From Paenibacillus sp. 37 (lineage in GTDB: Bacteria; Bacillota; Bacilli; Paenibacillales; Paenibacillaceae), in contig NZ_CP043761.1 in NCBI RefSeq assembly GCF_008386395.1, positions 6,200,001 through 6,264,000 on the forward strand: a DNA stretch of 64,000 bases. Direction: 5' to 3'. A model generated the notes under the pieces. It was not told where the DNA came from. It did no database searches and worked only from the letters and a program-made list of their open reading frames with translations. This document shows positions 22,799 through 31,715 of the stretch, one piece after another; within the stretch, counting starts at the first letter, position 1, and each line of letters starts with the position of its first letter. Both the position numbers and the translations under genes were made by a program.

Positions 22799-23158
22799 TT
22801 ATTTAACTTCAACTGAAGCGCCTGCTTCTTCAAGCTTAGCTTTAACCGCTTCTGCTTCTTCTTTAGCAACTTTTTCTTTCAATGCTTTTGGAGCGTTGTC
22901 AACCAATTCTTTTGCTTCTTTCAGGCCAAGACCTGTGATTTCGCGAACTGCTTTGATAACGTTGATTTTGGAAGCACCAGCGCTAGTCAAGATTACGTCG
23001 AACTCGGATTGCTCAGCTTCAGCAGAAGCTACTGCACCTGCAGCAGCTACTGGAGCTGCAGCAGTTACGCCGAATTCTTCTTCGATTGCTTTAACAAGAT
23101 CGTTCAATTCCAGTACAGTCATGCCTTTGATTGCTTCCAAGATTTGCTCTTTACTCAT
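22799..23158 (-). CDS. rplL: 50S ribosomal protein L7/L12 (bL12)
   Basis: L7/L12 forms the flexible stalk that recruits translational GTPases. The 119-residue product has the N-terminal dimerisation helices ([18 protein letters not shown]), an Ala-rich hinge at about residues 33-50 and the globular C-terminal domain ([20 protein letters not shown]). It follows rplJ by about 70 bases and is followed by a hairpin terminator. The strongly biased codon use fits high expression. Confidence 0.97.
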   Translation of the reverse strand: MSKEQILEAIKGMTVLELNDLVKAIEEEFGVTAAAPVAAAGAVASAEAEQSEFDVILTSAGASKINVIKAVREITGLGLKEAKELVDNAPKALKEKVAKEEAEAVKAKLEEAGASVEVK

Positions 23159-23231
23159 GAGTGAACCTCCATATATAATATTATTTTTTTTAAATTCATT
23201 TGCCGCCTAAGCAGCATTCAGATCAAGTTGC

Positions 23232-23735
23232 TTACGCGCCTTGTTCTTCTTTTTCTGCAACTGCTTTAACCGCAAGCGCGAAGTTGCGCACTGGCGCTTG
23301 AAGCACGCTGAGGAGCATGGAGAGGAGTCCATCGCGGGATGGCAGTTCTGCCAATGCCTTAACTTCTTCTACTCCGATTACGCGACCTTCTACGACTGCA
23401 CCTTTCAATTCCAGTGCATCGTTCTTTTTCGCGAAGTCGTTCAGAATTTTAGCTGGAGCCACAACGTCATTTACGCTGAATGCAATTGCAGTAGGACCTG
23501 TAAGAACACTATCGAGTTCTGTCAGTTCTGCTGCTGCAGCTGCACGGCGAAGCAACGAGTTTTTCAGCACTTGGAATTCGATGCCTGCTTCACGAAGTTG
23601 CTTACGCAACTCAGTTACTTGGGCAACGTTCAATCCGCGATAGTCAACAACAACAGTTGTAACGCTCTCGCGCAATTTAGCTGTTACTGCATCAACGGAT
23701 TCTTGTTTTGCTTGAATCACTTTTGCGTTTGCCAA
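23232..23735 (-). CDS. rplJ: 50S ribosomal protein L10 (uL10)
   Basis: L10 anchors the L7/L12 dimers to the ribosomal stalk. The 167-residue product begins [20 protein letters not shown] and ends with the helix that binds L7/L12. The start is a TTG at 23733-23735, eight bases from GGAGG; the in-frame GTG three codons upstream lies within the ribosome-binding site. Its expression is expected to be controlled by the L10 leader just upstream. Confidence 0.96.
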   Translation of the reverse strand: MANAKVIQAKQESVDAVTAKLRESVTTVVVDYRGLNVAQVTELRKQLREAGIEFQVLKNSLLRRAAAAAELTELDSVLTGPTAIAFSVNDVVAPAKILNDFAKKNDALELKGAVVEGRVIGVEEVKALAELPSRDGLLSMLLSVLQAPVRNFALAVKAVAEKEEQGA

Positions 23736-23764
23736 TCTGTACACCTCCTGATCAAATTTATCCC

Positions 23765-23798
23765 ATTAAGAAAAGCCTCCGTAGAATCACGAAGGCTT
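23765..23798 (-). terminator. Attenuator hairpin at the end of the L10 leader
   Basis: Arms 23773-23782 and 23789-23798 pair over ten bases with one wobble, and the minus strand continues TTTTCTTAAT. The hairpin sits between the L10-binding leader and rplJ, where an attenuator is expected. Confidence 0.65.
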
Positions 23799-23905
23799 GA
23801 TATATACTCATCATCGATTTGCATCGTTCTAAGTTCTATAATCACACCTCGGCAGGAAATTAAGCCAAATGGCACCTACTGTCTACGGCAAGCATATTCA
23901 AATGT
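23799..23905 (-). ncRNA. L10 leader (ribosomal protein L10-L12 autoregulatory RNA)
   Basis: The minus strand holds the conserved Firmicute L10-leader segments GTAGACAGTAGGTGCC and TTCCTGCCGAGGTG, which form the kink-turn-like site that L10 with L12 binds to repress rplJL. They lie between the rplJL promoter and the attenuator hairpin. The family is recognised from its sequence pattern; the exact ends are approximate. Confidence 0.8.
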
Positions 23906-23938
23906 CAACGGTCAGTCACTCGGACTCACAACTTTTAT

Positions 23939-23968
23939 ATCTTATCAAAAACAGGACAAGCCTGTCAA
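23939..23968 (-). promoter_or_regulatory. Probable SigA promoter of rplJ-rplL
   Basis: TTGACA (23963-23968) and TAAGAT (23939-23944) are separated by 18 bases on the minus strand. The -35 box starts a few bases after the rplA stop codon, and the L10 leader follows immediately. Confidence 0.75.
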
Positions 23969-23974
23969 GAGATA

Positions 23975-24667
23975 TTATCTAAAAGCTGCTGCGTTCACGC
24001 GTGCGCCAGGTCCCATCGTGGAAGAAAGACTAACATTCTTCAGATAAACACCTTTTGCTGCCGCTGGTTTAGCACGATTCAGAGCTTCCATGAGAGCTTT
24101 GAAGTTCTCATTAAGTTGCTCAGAAGAGAAAGAAGCTTTACCAATCGGTGCATGAATTTGACCTGCACGATCCAGACGATATTCGATTTTACCGGCTTTA
24201 ATTTCTTGAACAGCCTTAGTTACATCGAAAGTTACCGTTCCGGCTTTAGGGTTAGGCATCAGACCTTTACCGCCGAGCAGTCGGCCCAATTTACCTACTT
24301 CACTCATCATATCCGGTGTCGCTACGCAGACGTCGAATTCGAACCAGCCTTGTTGGATTTTGTTGATCATGTCTGCATCACCAACATAGTCCGCGCCAGC
24401 CGCTTCCGCTTCTTTCGCTTTGTCACCTTTCGCAAATACCAATACGCGTTGTGTTTTACCTGTGCCGTGTGGCAAGACAACAACACCACGTACAGCCTGG
24501 TCTTGCTTACGAGGGTCTACACCCAAACGAACTGCTGCTTCGATTGTTTCATCGAATTTTGCAGTAGCTGCCTTTTTCACAAGCTCTACAGCTTCTGAAG
24601 GCTCGTAAGTTGCTTCGCTGTCAATCAGCTTAGCAGCTTCCAGGTATTTTTTACCGTGTTTAGCCAT
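23975..24667 (-). CDS. rplA: 50S ribosomal protein L1 (uL1)
   Basis: L1 forms the mobile stalk at the E site and binds its own mRNA in many bacteria. The 230-residue product begins [20 protein letters not shown] and carries the L1 signature near [20 protein letters not shown]. It follows rplK; the 94-base gap holds a nine-base perfect stem-loop. The ATG at 24665-24667 is preceded by AAAGGAGGAATAAA. Confidence 0.97.
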   Translation of the reverse strand: MAKHGKKYLEAAKLIDSEATYEPSEAVELVKKAATAKFDETIEAAVRLGVDPRKQDQAVRGVVVLPHGTGKTQRVLVFAKGDKAKEAEAAGADYVGDADMINKIQQGWFEFDVCVATPDMMSEVGKLGRLLGGKGLMPNPKAGTVTFDVTKAVQEIKAGKIEYRLDRAGQIHAPIGKASFSSEQLNENFKALMEALNRAKPAAAKGVYLKNVSLSSTMGPGARVNAAAFR

Positions 24668-24712
24668 GTTTTATTCCTCCTTTGTGGTGTTAGCGGATAT
24701 ACCTCCCACATC

Positions 24713-24735
24713 AACCGGTCGCGAATCGACCGGTT
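24713..24735 (-). other. Perfect stem-loop between rplK and rplA
   Basis: Arms of nine bases (24713-24721 and 24727-24735, AACCGGTCG with CGACCGGTT) enclose a five-base loop. There is no T-run on either side, so it is unlikely to terminate transcription. It could be an mRNA-stabilising structure or part of an L1 site; that is a guess. Confidence 0.5.
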
Positions 24736-24761
24736 TTACGAAGCCATGTTTCTTATGAAAA

Positions 24762-25187
24762 TTAGTCTTCGATGGTGATACCCATGCTGCGGGCAGTACC
24801 TTCGACCATACGCATAGCGGACTCAACGTCTGCTGCATTCAGGTCAGGCATTTTTGTTTCTGCGATTTGACGTACCGCATCACGTTTAACTGTAGCAACT
24901 TTTTTCTTGTTCGGTTCGCCGGATCCTTTTTCAACTTTAGCTGCCACTTTCAACAGAACTGCTGCTGGTGGAGTTTTAGTGATGAAAGTAAAGGAACGGT
25001 CCTCGAATACAGAAATTTCAACTGGAATAATCAATCCCGCTTGATCAGCTGTACGAGCGTTGAATTCTTTACAGAATGCCATGATGTTGACACCTGCTTG
25101 ACCCAAAGCCGGACCTACTGGTGGTGCTGGGTTTGCTTTACCTGCTGGAATCTGCAGTTTTACCATTTTAATAACTTTTTTCGCCAT
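24762..25187 (-). CDS. rplK: 50S ribosomal protein L11 (uL11)
   Basis: L11 forms the GTPase-associated centre with 23S rRNA and is needed for RelA-type stringent sensing. The 141-residue product begins [20 protein letters not shown] and contains the proline-rich [15 protein letters not shown] segment involved in thiostrepton binding. A GTG three codons upstream is part of the Shine-Dalgarno AAGGAGGTG; the ATG at 25185-25187 is the start. It follows nusG by 68 bases. Confidence 0.97.
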   Translation of the reverse strand: MAKKVIKMVKLQIPAGKANPAPPVGPALGQAGVNIMAFCKEFNARTADQAGLIIPVEISVFEDRSFTFITKTPPAAVLLKVAAKVEKGSGEPNKKKVATVKRDAVRQIAETKMPDLNAADVESAMRMVEGTARSMGITIED

Positions 25188-25255
25188 GATTGACACCTCC
25201 TTGCAAAATAGTGGTTAACGGGTTTTTCAACCCTCCCACAAGAAACTTGAAGAGA

Positions 25256-25789
25256 CTATATCTTCTCCACTTGTGTGTATTCCAACTCAAGCGGTGTTTC
25301 CCGTCCAAACATGTTCACGTGCACTTTCAACTTGCTTTTGTCTACCAAAATCTCTTCCACGGAGCCTACGAAATTCGCAAAAGGGCCGACTTTAATACGT
25401 ACGGATTCCTTAATATCGAACTCAATTTTCGGCTTAGGTTCAACCATACCCATGTGCTTCAGAATTTGTTCCACTTCTTCAGGCAACAATGCAGTTGGTT
25501 TGGACCCAGAACCTGTCGAACCGACAAATCCTGTAACACCTGGTGTGTTGCGAACAACATACCAAGAATCATCCGTCTGTACCATTTCCACCAAGACATA
25601 ACCGGGGTAAACTTTACGCATAACGGTTTTTTTCTTACCGTCCTTGTTTACCACTTCTTCTTCCATAGGAACAAGAACGCGGAATATCTTGTCTTCCATG
25701 CCCATAGACTCTACGCGTTTTTCCAAATTGGCTTTGACCTTGTTCTCATACCCTGAATAGGTATGAACGACGTACCATCTTTTTTCCAT
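25256..25789 (-). CDS. nusG: Transcription termination/antitermination factor NusG
   Basis: NusG binds RNA polymerase and, through S10, couples it to the ribosome; in Bacillus it also promotes sequence-specific pausing. The 177-residue product has the NGN domain (MEKRWYVVHTYSGYENKVK) and a C-terminal KOW domain beginning near SVRIKVGPFANFVGSVEEI. The order secE-nusG-rplK is conserved. The ATG at 25787-25789 lies 21 bases after secE. Confidence 0.97.
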   Translation of the reverse strand: MEKRWYVVHTYSGYENKVKANLEKRVESMGMEDKIFRVLVPMEEEVVNKDGKKKTVMRKVYPGYVLVEMVQTDDSWYVVRNTPGVTGFVGSTGSGSKPTALLPEEVEQILKHMGMVEPKPKIEFDIKESVRIKVGPFANFVGSVEEILVDKSKLKVHVNMFGRETPLELEYTQVEKI

Positions 25790-25810
25790 ATCAAGCCACC
25801 GGAACCCTTC

Positions 25811-26002
25811 TTAAATAATCGCTTCGATCACAAAGGAGATGCCAATGTCAATGACCCAAAAAAACAGCGTCATAACCACAACAGTACCAAGTACGATCAA
25901 TGTGTAGTTGGTCAGCTCTTTACGATTAGGCCAGCGAACTTTTTTAAGTTCAGCCCAGCTTTCTGAGAAAAAGGAAATCAGAGATTTGAAACTTCGTTTC
26001 AC
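25811..26002 (-). CDS. secE: Protein translocase subunit SecE
   Basis: SecE is the small essential membrane subunit of the SecYEG channel. The 63-residue product has an amphipathic N-terminal part (FFSESWAELKKVRWPNRKEL, containing the conserved W-P-x-R/K-E motif) and one transmembrane helix (about residues 33-58). The start is a GTG at 26000-26002 with GGAGGTGTCGGC upstream. It sits between rpmG and nusG. Confidence 0.96.
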   Translation of the reverse strand: MKRSFKSLISFFSESWAELKKVRWPNRKELTNYTLIVLGTVVVMTLFFWVIDIGISFVIEAII

Positions 26003-26019
26003 GCCGACACCTCCAAAAA

Positions 26020-26169
26020 CTATCTGGTTTCGCGATGAGAAGTCTGCTCGTTACAAAACTTGCAAAATTTCTTCATCTCCATGCGGTCGGGGTGATTACG
26101 CTTGTTTTTTGTCGTAGTGTAATTTCTTTGTTTGCAGTTAGTACAAGCCAAAGTAATAATTACCCGCAT
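26020..26169 (-). CDS. rpmG: 50S ribosomal protein L33 (bL33), zinc-binding type
   Basis: This short gene, below usual length cut-offs, encodes 49 residues beginning [20 protein letters not shown] and ending TSHRETR. Two CxxC pairs (CTNC and CKFC) make it the zinc-binding C-plus form of L33. The ATG at 26167-26169 has GGGAGGTGTACATC upstream. It is the first gene of the rpmG-secE-nusG unit, as in Bacillus. Confidence 0.95.
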   Translation of the reverse strand: MRVIITLACTNCKQRNYTTTKNKRNHPDRMEMKKFCKFCNEQTSHRETR

Positions 26170-26257
26170 GATGTACACCTCCCGAAGACTTCCACATTCA
26201 AGCAGAGTCTCTAAATTGATCCTGAAAAAAAGCCATAAATTTAGGCCTACCTAAAAC

Positions 26258-26286
26258 ACTTTATCACAAGGGTATAACCATGTCAA
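26258..26286 (-). promoter_or_regulatory. Probable SigA promoter of rpmG-secE-nusG-rplKA
   Basis: TTGACA (26281-26286) and TAAAGT (26258-26263) are separated by 17 bases on the minus strand, about 90 bases upstream of rpmG. An eight-base inverted repeat (AATGAAAG with CTTTCATT) overlaps the upstream edge of the -35 box. Confidence 0.75.
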
Positions 26287-26424
26287 TGAAAGAATAGCCT
26301 TTCATTCATTGGGTATTACTTCCGTACAACGTACATTCGTTTCTCATCTCTGTTTTTCTCTTCTCCTGCATGGACCGAGCGATTACTAGTATGAACATTC
26401 TTAGATTTTATAAACTTGAGACAC

Positions 26425-26453
26425 TAAAAAAAGACTCAAACACCGAGCCTTTT
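26425..26453 (-). terminator. Rho-independent terminator of sigH
   Basis: Arms 26429-26437 and 26445-26453 pair over nine bases with one wobble and are followed on the minus strand by seven T residues. It lies 20 bases past the sigH stop codon. Confidence 0.85.
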
Positions 26454-26473
26454 CCGTCAACGACAACATGTGT

Positions 26474-27118
26474 TTAATTATCTCGAACTTCCAGGTACTT
26501 TTCAAGTTTGCGCTTGACGCGCTGAAGTGCATTATCAATGGACTTCACATGTCTGTCCAAATCAACTGCAATCTCTTGATAAGATCTCCCGTCCAGATAC
26601 AACATCAATACTTTACGTTCCAGATCACTCAGAATCTCGGACATTTTATCTTCCAGGCCCACAAACTCTTCCTGATTGATGATAAGTTCTTCCGGATCAC
26701 TGACCTGGGTTCCACAAATCACATCGAGTAACGTACGATCAGACTCTTCGTCATAAATAGGCTTGTCCAGAGATACATAAGAATTAAGCGGAATATGCTT
26801 CTGACGTGTTGCTGTCTTAATCGCCGTGATGATCTGTCTTGTAATACACAGTTCGGCAAAAGCCTTGAACGAAGCCAGCTTGTCCCCTTTAAAATCTCGA
26901 ATGGATTTGTAGAGGCCAATCATTCCTTCTTGAATAATATCTTCCCGGTCTGCCCCAATCAGAAAATAAGATCTTGCCTTGGCGCGTACAAAGTTGCGAT
27001 ATTTGTTAATTAGAAACTCTAACGCTTCGCTTTCGCCTTCACGGAAAGCTTCGACAATGTCTTCGTCACTTTGGTAATCATACTTGGATAACATGATATC
27101 TTTGAGGTCGACACTCAC
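26474..27118 (-). CDS. sigH: RNA polymerase sigma-H factor (Spo0H)
   Basis: SigH directs early-sporulation, competence and transition-state genes. The 214-residue product has region 2 (AREAL-type segment GESEALEFLINKYRNFVRAK and DREDIIQEGMIGLYKSIRDF) and a region 4 helix-turn-helix near the C-terminus (RSYQEIAVDLDRHVKSIDNA). The start is the GTG at 27116-27118, seven to eight bases after GGAGGG; the longer in-frame reading runs through the ribosome-binding site. It has its own promoter and terminator. Position upstream of rpmG matches Bacillus. Confidence 0.95.
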   Translation of the reverse strand: MSVDLKDIMLSKYDYQSDEDIVEAFREGESEALEFLINKYRNFVRAKARSYFLIGADREDIIQEGMIGLYKSIRDFKGDKLASFKAFAELCITRQIITAIKTATRQKHIPLNSYVSLDKPIYDEESDRTLLDVICGTQVSDPEELIINQEEFVGLEDKMSEILSDLERKVLMLYLDGRSYQEIAVDLDRHVKSIDNALQRVKRKLEKYLEVRDN

Positions 27119-27180
27119 AGACAATCCCTCCGGCTGCAACGCAAGGTACCCCGTTACTCTACTCTATGAAATATAGGATC

Positions 27181-27210
27181 AGTATATATGATGGTACCTC
27201 ACACCGTCAA
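27181..27210 (-). promoter_or_regulatory. Probable promoter of sigH
   Basis: TTGACG (27205-27210) and TATACT (27181-27186) are separated by 18 bases on the minus strand, about 60 bases upstream of the GTG start. In Bacillus sigH is repressed by AbrB; no AbrB site can be named from sequence alone. Confidence 0.6.
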
Positions 27211-27289
27211 CCACGCTCTGCCTAAAAAAGAACATCAATAACATAAATGTCAAGAGTTTCAATATTCTAAATTCTGTAAAAACGTGCTG

Positions 27290-27811
27290 TTATTCCCGGC
27301 GCCATCGCTCAAACTCTTTTAATACATCGGGACTCAACTTGCCACCGAGTGTGTTACGCGTGGTCCTCGCCTGATCTTCTTCCAGCCGTTTTTTTAAATC
27401 TTTTTCGTTCTGCTCAACTTCAATTAGCAACTCCCTCGCAGATACACGTAGCGCTCCCTGTCCAAATATAACATGTTGCTCTACCATATCGCTCGTAGCC
27501 ACATAGATTTGGCGTCTTCGCATGCTTAGTTCCCGAACGAGTCTCTCAATGCATTCGTCTGCCGTCTCTTTTTCCTTTGTAAAATAGATCTGCACTTTGC
27601 TCTGAGTAAAGGATTTACCGAGTCCAGGCACGAGGTAGGCGTCAAACACAACAATGACTCGCCGGCCGGAGAAAGCCTGGTAGTCTGCTAGACGAAAGAG
27701 AAGCCTGTTACGTGCCTCTTCGAGCCCACTTTCCGCCAGTTTGGTTAATTCCGGCCAGTCGCCAATCATGTTGTACCCGTCTACAAGAAGCACATCACGG
27801 GAATCAGCCAT
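27290..27811 (-). CDS. rae1: NYN-domain ribosome-associated endoribonuclease (Rae1/YacP family)
   Basis: The 173-residue product is a PIN-like NYN nuclease. Acidic residues expected at the metal site are seen in LLVDGYNMIGDW, VVFDAY and VATSDMVEQ. The Bacillus subtilis homologue Rae1 (YacP) enters the ribosomal A site and cleaves certain mRNAs during translation. The position between rlmB and sigH is conserved. It starts five bases after the rlmB stop. The C-terminal region is basic and helical. Function here is by family. Confidence 0.9.
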   Translation of the reverse strand: MADSRDVLLVDGYNMIGDWPELTKLAESGLEEARNRLLFRLADYQAFSGRRVIVVFDAYLVPGLGKSFTQSKVQIYFTKEKETADECIERLVRELSMRRRQIYVATSDMVEQHVIFGQGALRVSARELLIEVEQNEKDLKKRLEEDQARTTRNTLGGKLSPDVLKEFERWRRE

Positions 27812-27816
27812 ACCTT

Positions 27817-28563
27817 CTATTCCTGCGCTTGACGCGAACGGAGCACTTCATACATGACAACCCCGGCTGCCACGGAAGCATTCAGGGAATTAATCTGACC
27901 TTGCATTGGTAATTTGATCAGTACATCGCATTTCTCACGAATAAGTCGTCCCATTCCCTTGTTCTCATTTCCGATTACCAATGCCACAGGGCCAGTAAAG
28001 ACTCCATTACCAAAGACACCTTCATGAGCCGTGACATCTGTCCCTACAACCCATACACCTTCCTCTTTGAGGCGATCAATGGTCTGTCCAAGATTACTTA
28101 CTCGAGCCACTGGCACGTACTCCACAGCGCCTGCTGATGTTTTGGATACTGTCACGGTTACCGCTGCCGAGCGACGTTTGGGTACAATGACGCCATGCGC
28201 ACCCGTGCAATCTGCTGTCCGCAAAATTGACCCCAGGTTATGAGGATCTTCAATCTCATCCAGCAGAATCAGGAAAGGATGCTCATTCTTCGCTTTTGCT
28301 GCGGCAAGAATGTCTTCTACCTCCACATAAGCGTAAGGTGCCGCTTGAGCAACTACACCCTGATGCTGAATGCCTGGTACCGTTTGATCCAGCTTACGCT
28401 TGTCCACGTGTTGAATGACAATACCTAGCTTTTTAGCTTCCGAGATAATAGGTTGAGTCAGATGTTTCTGTGCTGTATCGGCAATCCATATTTTATTAAT
28501 GGTCCGGCCTGAACGCAGCGCCTCCGTCACGGAGTGTTTACCGGCGATCCATTCTTCTTCCAT
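27817..28563 (-). CDS. rlmB: 23S rRNA 2'-O-ribose methyltransferase RlmB/TrmH family (SpoU)
   Basis: The 248-residue product has an N-terminal L30e-like substrate-binding domain (MEEEWIAGKHSVTEALRSGR) and the C-terminal knotted SpoU domain with its three motifs: NLGSILRTADCTGAHGV, VIGNENKGM and LPMQGQINSLNASVAAGV. RlmB methylates G2251 in E. coli 23S rRNA; the exact target here is inferred. The ATG at 28561-28563 has AGAGGA ten bases upstream. The frame is open for 29 codons upstream without family similarity. It is part of the cysE-cysS-mrnC-rlmB-rae1 run. Confidence 0.92.
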   Translation of the reverse strand: MEEEWIAGKHSVTEALRSGRTINKIWIADTAQKHLTQPIISEAKKLGIVIQHVDKRKLDQTVPGIQHQGVVAQAAPYAYVEVEDILAAAKAKNEHPFLILLDEIEDPHNLGSILRTADCTGAHGVIVPKRRSAAVTVTVSKTSAGAVEYVPVARVSNLGQTIDRLKEEGVWVVGTDVTAHEGVFGNGVFTGPVALVIGNENKGMGRLIREKCDVLIKLPMQGQINSLNASVAAGVVMYEVLRSRQAQE

Positions 28564-28606
28564 CGTTGTTCGATCCTCTCTGTAATGCGTTGTTTTGTTG
28601 AAATTT

Positions 28607-29080
28607 CTATTTTTGTGTCGGTGATTGTTGCTCCGCGTGCTCAATGCCAAGCCCGATCAGTTCAATCATGCGGTCGTGATGACCACTGCTGTAGAGGTAA
28701 CCAATGAGACATTCAAAAGCCGTGGCATGTCTGTATTCCAACACATCTGCATTTTTGGGTACACTACCCGACTTGGCATTCCGCCCTTGCCGGACAATAT
28801 CACGTTCTTCCTCTGTCAGTTCAGCCTCAATCGTTGTAAGTATGCGGCTCTGTGCCTTCGCTGATACCAACCCGGTTGCACTACGGTGCAAATGATTGGG
28901 ACGCATGTTGGCCTTCGACAACAGATATTGACGAACAGCTACCTCATATACCGCATCACCAATATAGGCCAGTGCAATAGGTGGAATCAACCTCGCAGGT
29001 CTGGAAGGAGGATATGGGAACCATCCTCCGTCTGTGACCTGCTCCTGTTGTTTTGGTGTATTTGGATGTCCTTCGCTCAT
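28607..29080 (-). CDS. mrnC: Mini-ribonuclease III (MrnC)
   Basis: MrnC is a dimeric RNase III catalytic domain without a dsRNA-binding domain that matures both ends of 23S rRNA in Bacillus. The catalytic signature LAYIGDAVYEVAVRQYLL and the second acidic site ATAFECLIGYLY are present. Length is 157 residues from the ATG at 29078-29080, which overlaps the cysS stop as ATGA; an ATG four codons further upstream is an alternative. A likely substrate, the long 23S processing stem, lies in this same window. Confidence 0.92.
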   Translation of the reverse strand: MSEGHPNTPKQQEQVTDGGWFPYPPSRPARLIPPIALAYIGDAVYEVAVRQYLLSKANMRPNHLHRSATGLVSAKAQSRILTTIEAELTEEERDIVRQGRNAKSGSVPKNADVLEYRHATAFECLIGYLYSSGHHDRMIELIGLGIEHAEQQSPTQK

Positions 29081-30477
29081 TTGCGCCGCCATCTCATGCC
29101 CTGCGCCGTATCTTCAAGCAGAATGCCACGTGCAGACAATTCATCACGAATTTCATCCGCTCTTGCCCAGTTTTTCGACTTACGCGCTTCTACACGCTCT
29201 TCAATCAGACGTTCCACTTCCTCATCCAGAAGTTCCGGCTCTGCGTCAGTATAGATGCGCAGCACAGCATTCAATTCACTGAACAACTCGAGGAGCGCAC
29301 GAATGTCTGCCGCATTAACTACTTCTTGCTGCAACAGTTGGTTGGCTTCCCCTGCCCACTCAAACATCGCAGTAATTGCATCAGGAGTATTGAAATCATC
29401 CTGCATCTTCTCGTGATACTGCTGACGAATTTGGTCGAGTCTTGCCGCAAACTCTGCTGTGATATCCTGATCAACAGTTACTGCATTCAGACGATGGTTC
29501 AAGTTACCTACCGCATTCGCAATCCGGTCCACACTGTTCTGTGCCTGCTCCATCGTATCATCCGTGAAGTTCAATGGGTTACGATAGTGGGTAGACAACA
29601 TGAAATAACGAATCGCTTCGCGTTTATATTGATTCCGCAAGTCTTTAACCAAAACACCATTACCGAGTGATTTTGACATCTTCTCGTTATCAATCCGGAT
29701 GAATCCATTATGCATCCAGTAGTTCGCAAGTGGTTTACCTGTTAATACTTCGGATTGGGCGCATTCGCACTCATGGTGCGGGAACTGCAAATCCTGTCCA
29801 CCCCCGTGAATGTCCAGTGTATCCCCAAGGTACTCCCTAGCCATGGCGGAGCACTCAATATGCCAGCCTGGTCGACCATCGCCCCAAGGACTGGACCAAT
29901 AGATCTCACCTGGTTTGGCAGCCTTCCAGAGCACAAAATCTTCGGGATGCTCTTTGCGCTCATCCACACCCACACGGATTCCAAATTGCAGCTCCTGCAG
30001 GTTTTGTTTTGAAAGTTTGCCATATTCGCTGAATTTGCCTGTGCGATAATAGACGTCACCGCCATTTTCATACGCAAAGCCTTTTTCAACGAGCTCACGG
30101 ATAAAATCAATGATCAGCGGCATGTTTTCCGTTACTCTCGGATTGCTGCTTGCCTTTGGAATACCCAGTCCCTCAAGGTCTTCATAATAGGCAGCAATAA
30201 ATTTCTCAGCCACGTGAGGAACATCTGTTCCAAGTTGTTCTGCTTTGCGAATCAGCTTATCGTCCACATCCGTGAAGTTCACCACATAGTTCACATCATG
30301 TCCTGTCTGTTCCAGGTATCCGCGAACTGTGTCGAAAAAGATAACCGGGCGTGCATTCCCGATATGAATGTAGTCATATACCGTTGGTCCGCAAACATAC
30401 ATTTTCACTTTCCCTGACTCTTGGGGAACAAATTCCTCTTTGGTACGACTCATCGTATTATAAATCTGAAGCGTCAT
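29077..30477 (-). CDS. cysS: Cysteinyl-tRNA synthetase
   Basis: This class I enzyme charges tRNA-Cys. The 466-residue product has the HIGN signature ([10 protein letters not shown]), the KMSKS loop (EKMSKSLGN) and the zinc-binding cysteines and histidine in [15 protein letters not shown] and HHECECAQ that select cysteine. The ATG at 30475-30477 was chosen over a GTG two codons upstream because of AGGA spacing. It lies downstream of cysE behind the Cys-specific T-box, so both respond to uncharged tRNA-Cys. It overlaps mrnC by four bases. Confidence 0.97.
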   Translation of the reverse strand: MTLQIYNTMSRTKEEFVPQESGKVKMYVCGPTVYDYIHIGNARPVIFFDTVRGYLEQTGHDVNYVVNFTDVDDKLIRKAEQLGTDVPHVAEKFIAAYYEDLEGLGIPKASSNPRVTENMPLIIDFIRELVEKGFAYENGGDVYYRTGKFSEYGKLSKQNLQELQFGIRVGVDERKEHPEDFVLWKAAKPGEIYWSSPWGDGRPGWHIECSAMAREYLGDTLDIHGGGQDLQFPHHECECAQSEVLTGKPLANYWMHNGFIRIDNEKMSKSLGNGVLVKDLRNQYKREAIRYFMLSTHYRNPLNFTDDTMEQAQNSVDRIANAVGNLNHRLNAVTVDQDITAEFAARLDQIRQQYHEKMQDDFNTPDAITAMFEWAGEANQLLQQEVVNAADIRALLELFSELNAVLRIYTDAEPELLDEEVERLIEERVEARKSKNWARADEIRDELSARGILLEDTAQGMRWRRK

Positions 30478-30519
30478 GGTCACTTATCCTTTCATCCTAT
30501 ACTGCCTTATTTTATTGTA

Positions 30520-31179
30520 TCACGTATCACGCACAGTCTCATTTTCACGGGCATTCTGTAGTGTACGTACTTCTTTCTGCAATCGTTCAAGTTCTTTTTG
30601 CATACTGCGCAAGGAGTCAACGACCGGATCGGGCAATTGCTGACTGAGGCGATCTACCCGTCGGCCATCCTGTTTAACAATTCTGCCCGGTATACCTACC
30701 ACGGTGCTATTGGAAGGGACCTCCTTAAGCACAACGGAGTTTGCTCCAATGTTGCTTTGATCCCCCACGCTAAATGAACCCAGCACTTTGGCTCCAGATG
30801 AGATAACCACATTATTGCCAATGGTCGGATGTCTCTTTCCTTTTTCTTTCCCTGTTCCGCCCAGGGTAACCCCCTGATAGATAACAACATCATCGCCAAT
30901 CTCACATGTTTCCCCAATAACGACGCCCATTCCATGGTCAATAAACAACCGATTTCCGATCGTAGCTCCAGGATGTATCTCAATTCCTGTCATGAATCGA
31001 CTTACCTGTGAAATGAACCTGGCGAACGAGAACCATCTTCGTTTGTATAAAAAATGTGCAATCCGGTGTGCCCATATCGCGTGCAGCCCTGAGTAGGTAA
31101 ATACCACTTCAAACCATCCCCGGGCTGCCGGATCGTTCTCAAACACCGCCTGGATATCTGATCTGATCTTCTTGAACAT
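30520..31179 (-). CDS. cysE: Serine O-acetyltransferase
   Basis: CysE makes O-acetylserine, the cysteine precursor. The 219-residue product starts [20 protein letters not shown] and has a left-handed beta-helix of hexapeptide repeats ([20 protein letters not shown]) with the catalytic histidine in IDHGMG and the GVTLGGTG loop. The ATG at 31177-31179 has AGAGGGG seven bases upstream; the open frame continues 35 codons upstream but has no family similarity. The C-terminal tail ([13 protein letters not shown]) is charged and coiled-coil-like. Controlled by the T-box leader. Confidence 0.95.
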   Translation of the reverse strand: MFKKIRSDIQAVFENDPAARGWFEVVFTYSGLHAIWAHRIAHFLYKRRWFSFARFISQVSRFMTGIEIHPGATIGNRLFIDHGMGVVIGETCEIGDDVVIYQGVTLGGTGKEKGKRHPTIGNNVVISSGAKVLGSFSVGDQSNIGANSVVLKEVPSNSTVVGIPGRIVKQDGRRVDRLSQQLPDPVVDSLRSMQKELERLQKEVRTLQNARENETVRDT

Positions 31180-31261
31180 GCTCGTTCCCCTCTTGTTCAG
31201 GTTCCCGTCCTCCGGCTTACCGGACGGCGCGTTCCTTGGTAGTGTACTGCACACTCGCCTA

Positions 31262-31600
31262 AACAAAAAACGCCCCTGCAGCATTTAGCTGCAGAGGCGT
31301 TTATCGCGGTCCCACTCTGCTCGGTCCATTCTTAAATAGAATGAGCCCTCAAGCGGTTTGGTAACGGAAACCAATCGTCACAACCTATCCTAACGTTTTC
31401 CCATGTCATGATCGACAAAGGCGGGGCTGGATTCGGCTATGCAGCTCACGGGTGCATTTCGACTGATGGACAGTGGATGGCTCACAGCCACCGCAACCAA
31501 AGAAATCTTTCTTTGCCACGGGACCATCCTCTCTGAATCTGTCCGGGTCAGTCTACTTCTCCCGATCTTTGCTGTTCTATTAGATAAATCATATCAATTA
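31262..31600 (-). ncRNA. Cysteine T-box riboswitch of cysE-cysS, with terminator
   Basis: The conserved T-box segment AGAGTGGGACCGCG is at 31305-31318 on the minus strand. Downstream is a terminator hairpin (31268-31282 with 31288-31302, one wobble) followed by TTTTTT. In Stem I the specifier loop has AGTA on the 5' side and GAA-A-TGC-A on the 3' side, joined by GACTGA/TCAGTC. The specifier codon is UGC (31454-31456), which is cysteine and matches the downstream genes. Read-through requires uncharged tRNA-Cys. Confidence 0.92.
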
Positions 31601-31614
31601 TTCGTTGTGTTGTT

Positions 31615-31643
31615 ATTATAGCGAAAAGGCCTCAGACTGACAA
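31615..31643 (-). promoter_or_regulatory. Probable SigA promoter of the T-box/cysE unit
   Basis: TTGTCA (31638-31643) and a perfect TATAAT (31615-31620) are separated by 17 bases on the minus strand, directly upstream of the T-box leader. Confidence 0.8.
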
Positions 31644-31715
31644 CAGCCTCCTACGTAATCCATACTTCATAGACTGCGTTCAGATTCCAAATAAATGGAA
31701 TGTCCTCAACTAAGA

